Positions 39,808 through 48,653 of a stretch of DNA of 64,000 nucleotides are shown here, in pieces (position 1 is the stretch's first letter; each line of letters begins with the position of its first letter). Both the position numbers and the translations under genes were made by a program. The notes beneath the pieces were generated by a model, which ran no database searches, was not told where the DNA came from, and worked only from the letters and a program-made list of their open reading frames with translations. Source of the stretch: Methanoregula sp. (GTDB lineage: Archaea > Halobacteriota > Methanomicrobia > Methanomicrobiales > Methanospirillaceae); assembly GCA_030694985.1 (NCBI GenBank), contig JAUYTV010000037.1:146645-210644 (forward strand), given 5' to 3'.

Positions 39808-41993
39808 TGGTTGCCCATAAAGAGACCCGCCAGCAGACCATCTTTGGCGCGTATGCCCCGGCACTTCCCCCGGTGCGGACGAGCGATGGGCATATCATCG
39901 AGTGGAACCGTGACCGGATCGTCCGCCAGATCGTAGAAGAGACCAAACTTGTCGAGACCTTTTATGGGTACGAAGGTGCAGATGAGGCCACCGCGCAGGA
40001 GATCGCACGCGATGTGGAACACAAAATAAAGAGCATGGGGCTTAAGTCCCTTTCCGGCCCCCTCATACGGGAAATTGTGAACATTACCCTGCTTGAAAAG
40101 GGGATGATACAATACCGGAACGTTTCAACCCGTGTAGGTACTCCGGTGTATGATGCCCACATGATTGATGTGGGCAAGGGATTTGAAGCGCATGATAATG
40201 CAAACCTGCAGGAGAATGCCGAGACCAGCCACAAGAAAAAGGCAGATAAGATCTCTAAAGAACAGTACCTGCTCCAGCTGCCCCCTGCCCTTGCTGACTA
40301 TCACTTGTCTGGTGAGATGCACATCCATGATCTGGAATACTTCGGAACACGCCCGTTCTGCCAGGACTGGGACCTGCGCTACTTCTTCTATTACGGTCTG
40401 ATGCCGGATGGTACCGGAACGAAAGCTTCGGTTGCGGGCCCGGCAAAGCGTGCGGAGGTTGCCATCCTCCACGCCGTCAAGGCACTGGGTTCAGCCCAGA
40501 CCAATTTTGCAGGTGGACAGGGTTATTACAACTTTTTAACATTCCTCGCCCCCTTTGTCGAGGGCATGTCCTACGAAGAGATCAAACAACTTGTGCAGAT
40601 GTTTGTGTACGAGATGACACAGATGATGGTTGCCCGTGGCGGCCAGCTCGTGTTTTCCTCTATCCAGCTCACGCCCGGCGTCCCCACACTCTGGCAGGAC
40701 AAACCCTGTGTCTATAAGGGCAAGGTCTGGGACGGGAAATCTGCACCCAGACGTACCTATGGCGAGTTCGAGCGCGAGGTGCGCCTGCTCTTCAAAGCAA
40801 CCATGGAAGTGATGCTGGAAGGCGATTACTGGGGCAAACCCTTCAACTTTCCCAAACCCGAGATCAGCATAGAACCAGAGTTCATGACGGAACGTGAGGA
40901 GTTCAACAAAAAGAATCCCGATCTCCCCACCTACCAGGAACTTTACCTGTTGACCTTTGAACTGGCATCTAAGTTTGGCACACCCTACTATGACAACCAA
41001 CTCCCTGTCTACAGGGGCGCGGGCAAGGGCATCTCCTGCTACCAGTGCTGCGCCTACCAGTTCTCGGCAGTTGCAGAAGAAGATTCAGATTTTGATAAGA
41101 AACTCATCTTTGAAGATGGCAAGCATTTCTCGATGGGGTCATGGCAGGTAGTATCGGTCAACTGCCCAAGGGCTGCGTATAATGCGGAGGGGGACGATGC
41201 CCGCCTCTTTGCCGAGTTAAAAAAACTCATGGATGTGTCAATTGAGATCTTCAAGATCAAGCGCCGCTGGATGGACAACATCCGTGGAAACGGGCGGATG
41301 CCGTTTGCCATGCAGCGCCCCAAGGATCCCAACACAGGTGAGCGCGGGGCAGTAGCCGTTGATCTCGAAGGACTTGTATATACGATTGGGGTTGTTGGTG
41401 TGAATGAGATGGTTCAGCACCATCTCGGTACGCAATTGCACGAATCCAAGGCAGCGTTCAAACTCGCCATCCGCGCAATGACCGAACTGGAAATCTACGG
41501 GCGCGAACTCAGCAAGAAGAACAACATGACAATAGCGCTTGCCAGGACCCCGGCAGAAACCACCGGTCAGCGGTTTGCCGTTGCCGATCTTCTTGACCGC
41601 CGCTATCACGACTTTGCGGTAAAAGTGATCAAAGGCGATGTCGAGCTGGGACTCGAGCAACTGGGTAAATCGCGGGATCTCCCGATCTACTATACGAACG
41701 GTACGCACGTTGCACCGGGCGCAGATGTCCCGCTACCCAAACGCATGGAGATTGAGCATGTCTTCTTCCCGATTGTGGATGGCGGCAATATCTTTCATAT
41801 CTGGTTAGGCGAGGCGCGCCCCGATCCACGGGGACTGATGGATATGGCAATGAAACTCTGCCGCACCACCCAGATCGGGTACTTTGCTTTCACTCGAGAC
41901 ATCACCGTCTCCTTGAAGCAGTTCCACGAGATGAAGCCTGGCAAGAAATCGATCAGCCAATGGGTACCTTTAAAAATTCCGGTGAAAGTATAA
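39804..41993 (+). CDS. nrdD: Anaerobic (class III) ribonucleotide reductase-like protein lacking the glycyl-radical end
   Basis: 729 residues. An N-terminal ATP-cone-like segment (about 22-110), then the NrdD barrel: FAGGQGYYNFLTFLAPFVEG, GGQLVFSSIQL, GKGISCYQCCAYQF (active-site Cys region), ARTPAETTGQRFAVADL, EIEHVFFPIVDGGNIFHIWLGE and TQIGYFAFTRDITV. In usual NrdD proteins the last motif continues into a CxxC...CxxC zinc site and an RVxGY glycyl-radical loop. Here a Ser follows DITV, and the protein ends 27 residues later without Cys pairs or that loop. No nrdG activase is nearby. Either it works in an altered way or has lost activity. Confidence 0.85.
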   Translation: MMVAHKETRQQTIFGAYAPALPPVRTSDGHIIEWNRDRIVRQIVEETKLVETFYGYEGADEATAQEIARDVEHKIKSMGLKSLSGPLIREIVNITLLEKGMIQYRNVSTRVGTPVYDAHMIDVGKGFEAHDNANLQENAETSHKKKADKISKEQYLLQLPPALADYHLSGEMHIHDLEYFGTRPFCQDWDLRYFFYYGLMPDGTGTKASVAGPAKRAEVAILHAVKALGSAQTNFAGGQGYYNFLTFLAPFVEGMSYEEIKQLVQMFVYEMTQMMVARGGQLVFSSIQLTPGVPTLWQDKPCVYKGKVWDGKSAPRRTYGEFEREVRLLFKATMEVMLEGDYWGKPFNFPKPEISIEPEFMTEREEFNKKNPDLPTYQELYLLTFELASKFGTPYYDNQLPVYRGAGKGISCYQCCAYQFSAVAEEDSDFDKKLIFEDGKHFSMGSWQVVSVNCPRAAYNAEGDDARLFAELKKLMDVSIEIFKIKRRWMDNIRGNGRMPFAMQRPKDPNTGERGAVAVDLEGLVYTIGVVGVNEMVQHHLGTQLHESKAAFKLAIRAMTELEIYGRELSKKNNMTIALARTPAETTGQRFAVADLLDRRYHDFAVKVIKGDVELGLEQLGKSRDLPIYYTNGTHVAPGADVPLPKRMEIEHVFFPIVDGGNIFHIWLGEARPDPRGLMDMAMKLCRTTQIGYFAFTRDITVSLKQFHEMKPGKKSISQWVPLKIPVKV

Positions 41994-42081
41994 ACTTTTG
42001 ATTTCATTCAGATTTTTTCAGTGATCAATGCTCTGAATATCATTTCGATTTTTTTATCAGTCTCTATGATAAGTAATTTGT

Positions 42082-43008
42082 ATGGTACAAAAATTCTGTA
42101 CTATCTGCGGGGCTGTTCTCCCCGAAGGTGTAAAATTCTGCGAGAGCTGTGGTGCGGCAGTTGAACAAATCCCCCCGGCATACGCCCCATCACCGGTACA
42201 GCCAGCCCCTTTTATGGCATCCCCACCGGGAACGATGCCGAAAAGAAATCCGCCTGTGAAGATCATTGCGGGAATTGTGATCGTTTTGGTTGTTCTGGCT
42301 GTGGCTGCCTATATTTTTGTTTTGCCAAAAATGTCCGGCGGTTTTACACCATCAACTCCCCTTGGAGGAAGCGGTGCTGCGGTTACAACTCCCATAACTT
42401 CTGTTGTGACAGCAACAATTCCCGTCACTGCTGTAATTACAGCAGCACCAACACCGACACCCGATCCGTTTCCTGATGCCCTCCAACTGAAGGACGGATT
42501 TCCGTTTGGTTCTGGAAATATTGCAAGCGAGGCCAATGTCTATCGTGTCTGGATGAATGACTCCTATCAATGGCACAATGATATGGACAATAAATATTAT
42601 CTCGAAAAAGCAAAAACCGGCAATAAATTCCTGTTCGTCTTTTTAAACGTATACAATAAAGGTGACACGCGGGTCTGGCCGCCTACTGCAGCTAATGTCA
42701 AAGTATACTATGATGGGCAAACCTATTCATCTGACCCAAATCATTTCCTCCCGGATAAAGCCTCAGACCGGAAAGCCACCGCAATTGAAGTAAAAGAAGT
42801 AGAGTATTTCTCGAAGCTTTTTGGTTCTGAATATGTTGAGGATTACGGGTACTCGCATGGCACCCAGTATTCGTACCTTTATCCGGGTAAGAGCAATGCG
42901 ATAGATGGCTACCTTATTTTCCAGGTCCCTAAATCGTTAACCCCGGACAAGGCGTATGCAGAGATCGAATTCAATGGAAATGAAAAAGGCGTCTGGAACC
43001 TTGGGTAA
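42082..43008 (+). CDS. Zinc-ribbon membrane protein with extracellular domain
   Basis: 308 residues. An N-terminal zinc ribbon FCTICGAVLPEGVKFCESCG, a Pro-rich linker, one membrane helix (about 62-82), a Thr/Pro-rich stalk and an outside domain (about 140-308) with GNKFLFVFLNVYNKGDTRVWPP and YLIFQVPKSLTPDKAYAEIEF, a beta-sandwich of the DUF4352-like kind. Such zinc ribbon-helix-beta proteins are abundant in methanogens and of unknown role. Single gene after nrdD. Confidence 0.8.
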   Translation: MVQKFCTICGAVLPEGVKFCESCGAAVEQIPPAYAPSPVQPAPFMASPPGTMPKRNPPVKIIAGIVIVLVVLAVAAYIFVLPKMSGGFTPSTPLGGSGAAVTTPITSVVTATIPVTAVITAAPTPTPDPFPDALQLKDGFPFGSGNIASEANVYRVWMNDSYQWHNDMDNKYYLEKAKTGNKFLFVFLNVYNKGDTRVWPPTAANVKVYYDGQTYSSDPNHFLPDKASDRKATAIEVKEVEYFSKLFGSEYVEDYGYSHGTQYSYLYPGKSNAIDGYLIFQVPKSLTPDKAYAEIEFNGNEKGVWNLG

Positions 43009-43239
43009 AAATCATCACTTTTTTTTCAAAAAAAAACATTTTGCTATTACAAGTACAATCAACAGCACCGTTGATGTGTGGCGATTCACACTCAGAAAGG
43101 TGCGTGACCGGATAGGCTAAGGGCGAGATCCCGTTGCCGTCGTTCCACAACAATAAACAATAGGTGCTGAACCCCTTGCGGATCCTGAACCCGATAAAGC
43201 AGGGAGAGGGTTCAAAAAATAGATCCTGCGATTGGGAGA
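43009..43239. other. Intergenic region between zinc-ribbon gene and nucleotidyltransferase gene
   Basis: 230 nt, no gene or known RNA recognised. It starts with a T/A tract (43018-43036) that may end transcription of the zinc-ribbon gene. Confidence 0.4.
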
Positions 43240-43617
43240 TTAGGGAAGAACAACCCCTTTCCTGAGCGTCCCTGCAATCAGGGATCTCTTATCCTGATAT
43301 TCCACCGTGGTAAGGGTGATCACATCGAGGGGCACTTTAAATTTTTTCACTGTATGCATCTCCGCATCTTTTGTCAGGAGAGCCCGATCAAAAATATCCC
43401 GGTTTACAAAATCATCAGAGATTATTGCGATATCGATGTCACTTCCGGGTTTTGCGGTGCCAGTGCTCGATGAACCAAACAGGATAAGGTTGTTGATGCG
43501 GATTCCGTTATTCCGAATTTGCGCTCTGAAAAAATTTACCGCTTTTAAGGACTTTTGCATCAACCATGTGAGAATCTCCTTTGTTTCGGATATGATTTTT
43601 ATTGTCTTTGCCTGCAT
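43240..43617 (-). CDS. MNT-type nucleotidyltransferase domain protein (orphan)
   Basis: About 125 residues. The nucleotidyltransferase signature is LILFGSSSTGTAKPGSDIDIAIIS (GS...DxD, quoted in part), with a third acid possible in VPLDVITLT. Small MNT proteins are usually antitoxins that AMPylate a HEPN RNase partner. No HEPN gene lies on either side. ATG at 43617 or 43560; the longer frame to 43707 seems too long. May be a relic of a toxin-antitoxin pair or act alone. Confidence 0.7.
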   Translation of the reverse strand: MQAKTIKIISETKEILTWLMQKSLKAVNFFRAQIRNNGIRINNLILFGSSSTGTAKPGSDIDIAIISDDFVNRDIFDRALLTKDAEMHTVKKFKVPLDVITLTTVEYQDKRSLIAGTLRKGVVLP

Positions 43618-43798
43618 AGCATTATTCGCCGCTTCTGCTGTATGCTCACCTCCGCACGTATTACAAAGTCCTCGTGTCGGACCGTTAACCGTGAAACACC
43701 GGGGCACTGCCGGACCTCAAAAGTCATTGATCTCTTCTCTTGGCGATGACACGAATTTGCTTTGCCAACCCACCATGTCGCTTACCTGTCGTCGGCAT

Positions 43799-43810
43799 AA
43801 ATATAATATG
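43799..43810 (+). promoter_or_regulatory. TATA-like box for the DUF433 gene
   Basis: AAATATAATATG centred 28 nt before the ATG at 43832, the spacing of a leaderless archaeal promoter. Confidence 0.5.
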
Positions 43811-43831
43811 CACCCGCCACTATCTATGTTC

Positions 43832-44080
43832 ATGAACGTGCAATCTCGGATCATCCTTGACCCTTTGGTTTTTTCCGGAAAACCAATAATCCGGGGGACG
43901 AGAATCTCTGTTGATCTTGTTCTCGACCTCCTTGCATCGGGATGGGATGAAGCCACCATAGTAAAAGAGTATCCCGGGCTGTGCCGGGATGATATACTCG
44001 CATGCATCCGGTATGCACAGGAGATTATCCGTTCAGAACGGGTCTACTCCACAACTCTTAAGGGAAAGATCAGTGGATGA
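43832..44080 (+). CDS. DUF433 antitoxin-like DNA-binding protein
   Basis: 82 residues. RIILDPLVFSGKPIIRGTRI is the hallmark of DUF433, followed by VDLVLDLLASGWDEATIVKEYPGL and DDILACIRYAQE, a helix-turn-helix. Such proteins are paired with DUF5615 PIN-like partners and are thought to be antitoxins. The ATG at 43832 sits 28 nt after a TATA-like box; ATG 43826 is also possible. Its stop overlaps the start of the DUF5615 partner (ATGA). Confidence 0.88.
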   Translation: MNVQSRIILDPLVFSGKPIIRGTRISVDLVLDLLASGWDEATIVKEYPGLCRDDILACIRYAQEIIRSERVYSTTLKGKISG

Positions 44081-44430
44081 AACTCCTTGCTGATGAGAAT
44101 GTCCCGTTGTCGATCATAAGGGCACTCTAAGAAGATGGCTATGATATCCGGTGTATACGGCTCGATGCACCCGGCATCTCCGACATTGAGGTTATGCGGT
44201 ATGCACACAAAGATAAACGGGTCATCCTGACATTCGATTTGGACTTTGGGGAACTTGCCGTCAAGTACCGGGTGTACCCTTCAGCCGGAATTATTCTATT
44301 GCGCCTCCACCAGATGAATCCTCACCAGATGGCAGAATACACAAGGGGTGTTATCGGATCACGTAAAGACTGGGAAGGTCATCTTTCCGTAATAGAGAAC
44401 GACCGGGTCCGGATGAGACAACTCCCGTAA
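44077..44430 (+). pseudogene. DUF5615 PIN-like toxin gene with in-frame stop
   Basis: The frame begins MKLLADENVPLSIIRAL, the usual start of DUF5615 with its first catalytic acids, then meets TAA at 44128-44130 (codon 18) where an Arg or similar codon is expected. After the stop it continues EDGYDIRCIRL...RVILTFDLDFGELAV to the end at 44430, with all later family motifs intact. So a single nonsense change has probably killed the gene recently. Overlaps the DUF433 stop (ATGA). A restart further down would lack the first acidic residues. Confidence 0.85.
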
Positions 44431-44479
44431 TGAGGAACCACTCTCAAATTTTGGTAACGATAAAAAATATTAAGATCCA

Positions 44480-44510
44480 AAAAAAGTTTTCTCACTCATT
44501 GTGTGAGTGC
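44480..44510 (-). terminator. Hairpin plus T-tract at the end of the small unknown gene
   Basis: On the minus strand CACTCA, CACAA and TGAGTG form a 6-bp hairpin that includes the stop codon, followed by AGAAAACTTTTTTT. Confidence 0.45.
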
Positions 44511-44657
44511 CCGGTATTTTAAAACGCGTCGCTCTGACTCCTCACGGCTTCGGGCAAAAACCACTCTGCCATCAGGACCAACGCCGCCACCATAAGGAAG
44601 TAACCCCCGCCGATAGGGAGTTCCTACAACTTTTTTCGGGTCGTACTCTTCAGTCAT
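44496..44657 (-). CDS. Possible small unknown protein
   Basis: 53 residues from ATG 44657, rich in Arg, Gly and Tyr (PYRRGLLPYGGGVGPDGRVV). No family recognised. Supporting signs are a TATA-like GATATATGAT about 30 nt upstream on the minus strand and a terminator-like hairpin with T-tract right at its stop codon. Confidence 0.4.
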   Translation of the reverse strand: MTEEYDPKKVVGTPYRRGLLPYGGGVGPDGRVVFARSREESERRVLKYRALTQ

Positions 44658-44702
44658 TGCCACCACTCTGGTACACATCATATATCATCAACCTGGAATC
44701 AA

Positions 44703-45842
44703 TGTTTTTGCTTTAACCTGCACCCACCGGAATTTTCGAATATATTGTCTTGTGATGCATTAAAAAAAGTTAAAATGCCCTTCCCATTATTTTTAAAAAA
44801 ACTCCACGCTCGATCAGCAACTTCACATAATCCTCGCCCGATAACGGGCAGCGGATAAGATCGTCTATTTTTTCCAGACAGATGTAGCTGGGTCTTGATC
44901 TTTGTGAACAGGATCGCGATTGAAAAATTGATCCGGATCAATCGTTCCTTGATTAAAAATTTTCTGGCAGACTTGGATTGAAAGTTTTTGATCGAACCTT
45001 GATCGAAAATTTTTTCCGGAAATTCTCATAAAAAACCCAAGTGCGTGCATCGATCAGACCCCACCAATATGGGTATTTTTCCTACAAAAAAACGGAGTTA
45101 ACTCCGATCGAAAAACCCCCTAATCCGGGCGTTTTGCGGGCTTGGATTTTATTATCTCTCCAAAATGGGCTCCGATTATGTGAAAATGACCCCCTGTTTG
45201 ATCGAAAACTCCTGGATTATTTGCATGAACAGGGGCCCTGAGTATGTCAGACAACGCCAGAACTCGTGTAGTTTTCCTGCACTAAAAGATACACTATTCT
45301 AAGCCCAATTCGGGCTCTGATTGTCATTTTCCGGATTCATTTTTCGGGTTTTTGAGAAGGGGTGTCAACATCTCGAAAAAAATATCGAATAAAACGTTTA
45401 TTTTCGAAAAAGAAGCGATTTAAACGGAATAAAAGCGGCCAAATTAGCGGGCTTCTGTGGGTCACTTTTTTTGATACATATCTTACAATGGTTTTTCGGG
45501 AGAAACTTCCTGCAAATGCCCTTGGTGACCGTATATTGCGTTCACGTCGGAGAATTCGGTGTTTTTTGAGGATTTTTACGGTTTTTAGGAAGTGGGGCAT
45601 AATTTTTTATTTGCAGTGGAGAGCGTGAAAAAAATTCCGAAAAAAAGTCTACGGATTTTTCTTACCTGCGGAAAAATTTTCCCGGATTTTTTTGTGAGCC
45701 GCCATAACTTTTTTTGGATTTAAAACCCCCCCCCTCATGACTATCTGGTCACACGGGATAGTGCATTGAAGGCTCTAAAATTTTCATAGGTTTGATGCAG
45801 GGCCCATTGGCTTTTTTCACGATAAAAAAAAAGGATTGTATC
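44703..45842. other. AT-rich region of over 1 kb without genes, with short recurring motifs
   Basis: No frame here has a recognisable domain; the two overlapping opposite frames at 45337-45628 are low-complexity Lys/Arg/Phe. GATCGAAAA recurs at 45001, 45106 and 45200 (variant GATCGAACC at 44990), GGGCTCNGATT at 45167 and 45312, and a perfect palindrome CGGAGTTAACTCCG lies at 45093-45106. Long A, T and C runs are common. The segment could be a decayed mobile or repeat region, or an unrecognised RNA locus. Confidence 0.5.
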
Positions 45843-46259
45843 TTAGAATAACGGCTCTTTTTTGAGCGTGATATCCATGACGCTGCGATGAACCCGGTAG
45901 TAACTGTGGATCCTGTCCACCTTATGCTCAAGTATAATCGTTGTGGTAATGTCATCAGCTGTAATTCGCACACATTCTGGTTCGATGTCGACAACGGGTG
46001 CGTTTTTTATTGTGGTTGGCATCTCTGCGGTGATAAAAATCTGGTCGTCTGTCTCAGTCATCTCGTAGGGGATCTCACCATCATCCGGTATACCTGCCTT
46101 AAATATCCCGGGTTCTCCATTCATGGGCTGGCGGCTGATGATTGTGTATCCTATGATACGGGCATGCTCATTGTCCGGCATGTTCTTTACGATCTCTTCG
46201 ACAATCTTTGAGAGGTTGTTAAAGACATCGTCGTATGGGTTGTTCGGATTATTCTGCAT
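45843..46259 (-). CDS. Divergent Hsp20/alpha-crystallin-like protein
   Basis: 138 residues. An N-terminal helical part (NLSKIVEEIVKNMPDNEHARIIGYTII) and a beta-sandwich of the Hsp20 kind: EMTETDDQIFITAEMPTTIK, VVDIEPECVRITADD and the final VMDITLKKEPLF, like the VLDITLKK ending of archaeal small heat-shock proteins. The usual IxI tail is missing. Similar proteins occur beside gas-vesicle genes in some archaea, but none are here. Single gene. Confidence 0.65.
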   Translation of the reverse strand: MQNNPNNPYDDVFNNLSKIVEEIVKNMPDNEHARIIGYTIISRQPMNGEPGIFKAGIPDDGEIPYEMTETDDQIFITAEMPTTIKNAPVVDIEPECVRITADDITTTIILEHKVDRIHSYYRVHRSVMDITLKKEPLF

Positions 46260-46725
46260 GAACGCCTCGATGAGATTACTGTTCTCATTTACTGTTTTAA
46301 CGATTACTGCCCGCTTTTTAATTTTTTTACACGTGAAATAGGTTTTTCCTGTGACACGGTGATTGCTCTTTCAAATGTTCGGAGCGTGAGTGAATCTTTG
46401 CGGGAGTATGATGATTACAGTAAACTCTCTCACTCAAAAATATATCTTTATGGTTACTGGCAATATCAGGGATCTTGATAGCGATGTCATGGATGACCCG
46501 TAAATGCGCAAGAGAGGCGGTTTGTGTAACTTGATTATCCGCGCGAGCATGACAACAGAATTTTTGCTATTGAGATTTTTTAAAACACAAATGCCGGTGA
46601 AATAGTTGTGCGAAAAAAAAGAAAAATGGGAATGTTTGCCCAAATCCCGATGAACATGAAAGACGGGATTAAAAAGTATGAGTGACTTTTTCAATCATTT
46701 ACCTATGATATTTTTCCGCCAGACA
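46260..46725. other. Intergenic region, 466 nt
   Basis: Nothing recognisable. Contains an imperfect inverted repeat GTGAGTGA (46386 region) and CTCTCACTCA (46429 region), and a T/A-rich part. It includes the promoter side of the Hsp20-like gene and the end of the next minus-strand operon. Confidence 0.4.
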
Positions 46726-47172
46726 TTATGGAGTTCTATTCTTTTTTAGTTCCGGTGCAAGACGCTTTAAGATATCACTGTTAGCGGGTGTCACATAGAC
46801 CAGGTGCTGACCTAAAACGACAAGACTTCCCACCGGTTTTCCCCGTCCAATCGGCTGGGAATGATACATCCTGATGGCTGCATCCCGGGCTTCTGCGCTG
46901 CTAAATGACTGCGTGGACACCGTGACTACCTCGCCCTTATTATCTGTAAGAACATAGGTTTTCCCGCCAATTGCTCCGGGCATATTCCATGTCGTATTTT
47001 TGGCGCTTGTAATGGTAATTCCTGTTGCCAGTGCAGCTTCATTCACCGGTTCGCCAGAAACCGGATGATACGGCGATTCTTCTGCAATTACCAGAATCAA
47101 TACAAAAGGCAGCAGGGCAACAATGATTAAAAATATTAACAGCCCGACTTCCAACTTCGAGTACCTGGTCAT
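46726..47172 (-). CDS. Unknown membrane-anchored protein downstream of the decarboxylase operon
   Basis: 148 residues: one N-terminal helix (about 10-31) and an outside part of about 115 residues (MPGAIGGKTYVLTDNKGEVVTVSTQSF..., GSLVVLGQHLVYVTP). No family recognised. On the same strand 44 nt after the GadC-like transporter gene, so possibly in its transcript. ATG at 47172; a TTG at 47178 is the first possible codon. Confidence 0.62.
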   Translation of the reverse strand: MTRYSKLEVGLLIFLIIVALLPFVLILVIAEESPYHPVSGEPVNEAALATGITITSAKNTTWNMPGAIGGKTYVLTDNKGEVVTVSTQSFSSAEARDAAIRMYHSQPIGRGKPVGSLVVLGQHLVYVTPANSDILKRLAPELKKNRTP

Positions 47173-47216
47173 GGACAACCTCCCTTCTTTGGGATGAATT
47201 CATTTGTTTTCATCAT

Positions 47217-48653
47217 TCACCTCACTCCCCCAGCGGGTTTTAGCCAGCTGGCCTTTTTGAATTTTAAGAATACAAGCGGGGGCACAGCGAGCAGGAATGT
47301 ACCGAGCAGCACCGAGCCCACATAGGTAAAGCCACTTGTTGTGAAGTACGATGGCGGCATAAGACCGACAATAAACGCAAAGATTGTTCCAAACATACCA
47401 AGCCCGCCAACAATCCAGACTCCGGCCATCCCGCCGGGGATCTTAAACGGACGCGGTGTATTGGGCTGGCTGTACCGGAGTTTGATCACCGATGCAAAGA
47501 CAAGCACATACACAATACAGAGCAGTTCCACAGTCATTGCCGAAAGAATCCAGTACGCCTGGTTAACGGACGGTAAGAAGACATAGAGCAGGGAGATAAG
47601 AGATCCTATAAGGGCCTGGATAACGAGTACGGCAACAGGTGCCCCGTATTTATTGGTCTTGTCAAAGAGCGGGGGCATGTTGCCTTCCTCTGCAACAATT
47701 CCAAGACCTTTGGCCGGGCCAATTAACCATGCAGCCAGTGAGACGACCCCACCCAGCGTGATCAATATCGCCATTGGTGCGACAAGCCATGGTACACCGG
47801 CAGCTTTGAAGAAGTACTCAATGGCCTGCATCACACCGGAGGCAAGATTGAGCTGATTTGCGGGGATAACCATTGCAATCGCAAGGGTTGCAAGCACCGT
47901 GCAGACCACGATGATTACCGCTGACAACGCCATTGCCCGGGGGAAATCTTTCTGGGGATTTTTTGTCTCCAGTGCATGGAAGCCTGCCATCTCCATACCG
48001 GCAAACAGGAGAATGATCGTAGCAAAGAACGGCAGTGTTGTAACGTTGATTACCGGCATCATTGCTTCAAGGGTGAGAGGCGGAAGTACAAGAGCCGCGC
48101 CCGAACCCATCCACCAGACCCCGAGCAGGATGATCAGTATCGCGGGGATGATGCTCCCGAGAATGACACCCACATTGCCAAACTTTGTTGAAGCCTCCTC
48201 CCCAAAGTATGCGATAGCCGTTGTGCCCCAGAAGGCGATCATCATCACGCTGAACATGTAGTAAGGGCTGTTTGCCAGCTCCGGTGTGAGAGCGAATGCG
48301 AGCGTGGATGCGATAAACGAAAGAACGGTCGGGAACCATACAAGGTTATTTGACCATTCGCAGAAAAGAGCAGTAAATCCTCCCTTCTCCCCGAATGCCT
48401 GTTTTACCCAGGCATAGACACCGCCCCCTTGTGGCCAGCCCGTTGCCAGTTCTGCGCCTGCAAGGGAGATCGGTATGAGGAACATGACTGCCCCCATAAT
48501 ATACCAGCCAATGCACGACCAGCCATAGACTGCCATGGATGGAAAATTCCTGATACTCAGCACAGCCGCTACGTTGATCATCGCAAGGGCAAAGAGTCCC
48601 AGCACTTTTTTTGAGGGGATGCCATTACTCTGGCCGGATGCTTCTTCGCTCAT
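47217..48653 (-). CDS. APC-family amino-acid antiporter, GadC-like
   Basis: 478 residues with about 12 membrane helices. It resembles the glutamate/GABA antiporter group: GWPQGGGVYAWVKQAFG, FAGMEMAGFHALETKNPQKDFPRAM, MVIPANQLNLASGVMQAI and RPFKIPGGMAGVWIVGGLGM. Its ATG overlaps the stop of the arginine decarboxylase gene (ATGA), so it most likely exchanges external arginine for agmatine, although the sequence is closer in my reading to GadC than to AdiC. The C-terminal plug of E. coli GadC is absent (length 478 against about 511). Confidence 0.87.
   Translation of the reverse strand: MSEEASGQSNGIPSKKVLGLFALAMINVAAVLSIRNFPSMAVYGWSCIGWYIMGAVMFLIPISLAGAELATGWPQGGGVYAWVKQAFGEKGGFTALFCEWSNNLVWFPTVLSFIASTLAFALTPELANSPYYMFSVMMIAFWGTTAIAYFGEEASTKFGNVGVILGSIIPAILIILLGVWWMGSGAALVLPPLTLEAMMPVINVTTLPFFATIILLFAGMEMAGFHALETKNPQKDFPRAMALSAVIIVVCTVLATLAIAMVIPANQLNLASGVMQAIEYFFKAAGVPWLVAPMAILITLGGVVSLAAWLIGPAKGLGIVAEEGNMPPLFDKTNKYGAPVAVLVIQALIGSLISLLYVFLPSVNQAYWILSAMTVELLCIVYVLVFASVIKLRYSQPNTPRPFKIPGGMAGVWIVGGLGMFGTIFAFIVGLMPPSYFTTSGFTYVGSVLLGTFLLAVPPLVFLKFKKASWLKPAGGVR

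Noticed and set aside
44128..44130. TAA in the DUF5615 gene as a recoded amino acid
   Set aside because: Pyrrolysine uses TAG and selenocysteine uses TGA; the site is not a catalytic position, so a nonsense mutation is simpler.
45337..45628. Two overlapping opposite frames in the AT-rich region
   Set aside because: Both are Lys/Arg/Phe-rich products of A and T runs and mirror each other; neither shows a domain or start signals.
45967..45981. CACATTCTGGTTCGA in the Hsp20-like gene, also near position 284
   Set aside because: A 15-base match to the left-end repeat, but inside a conserved coding frame and without flanking similarity, so probably coincidence.
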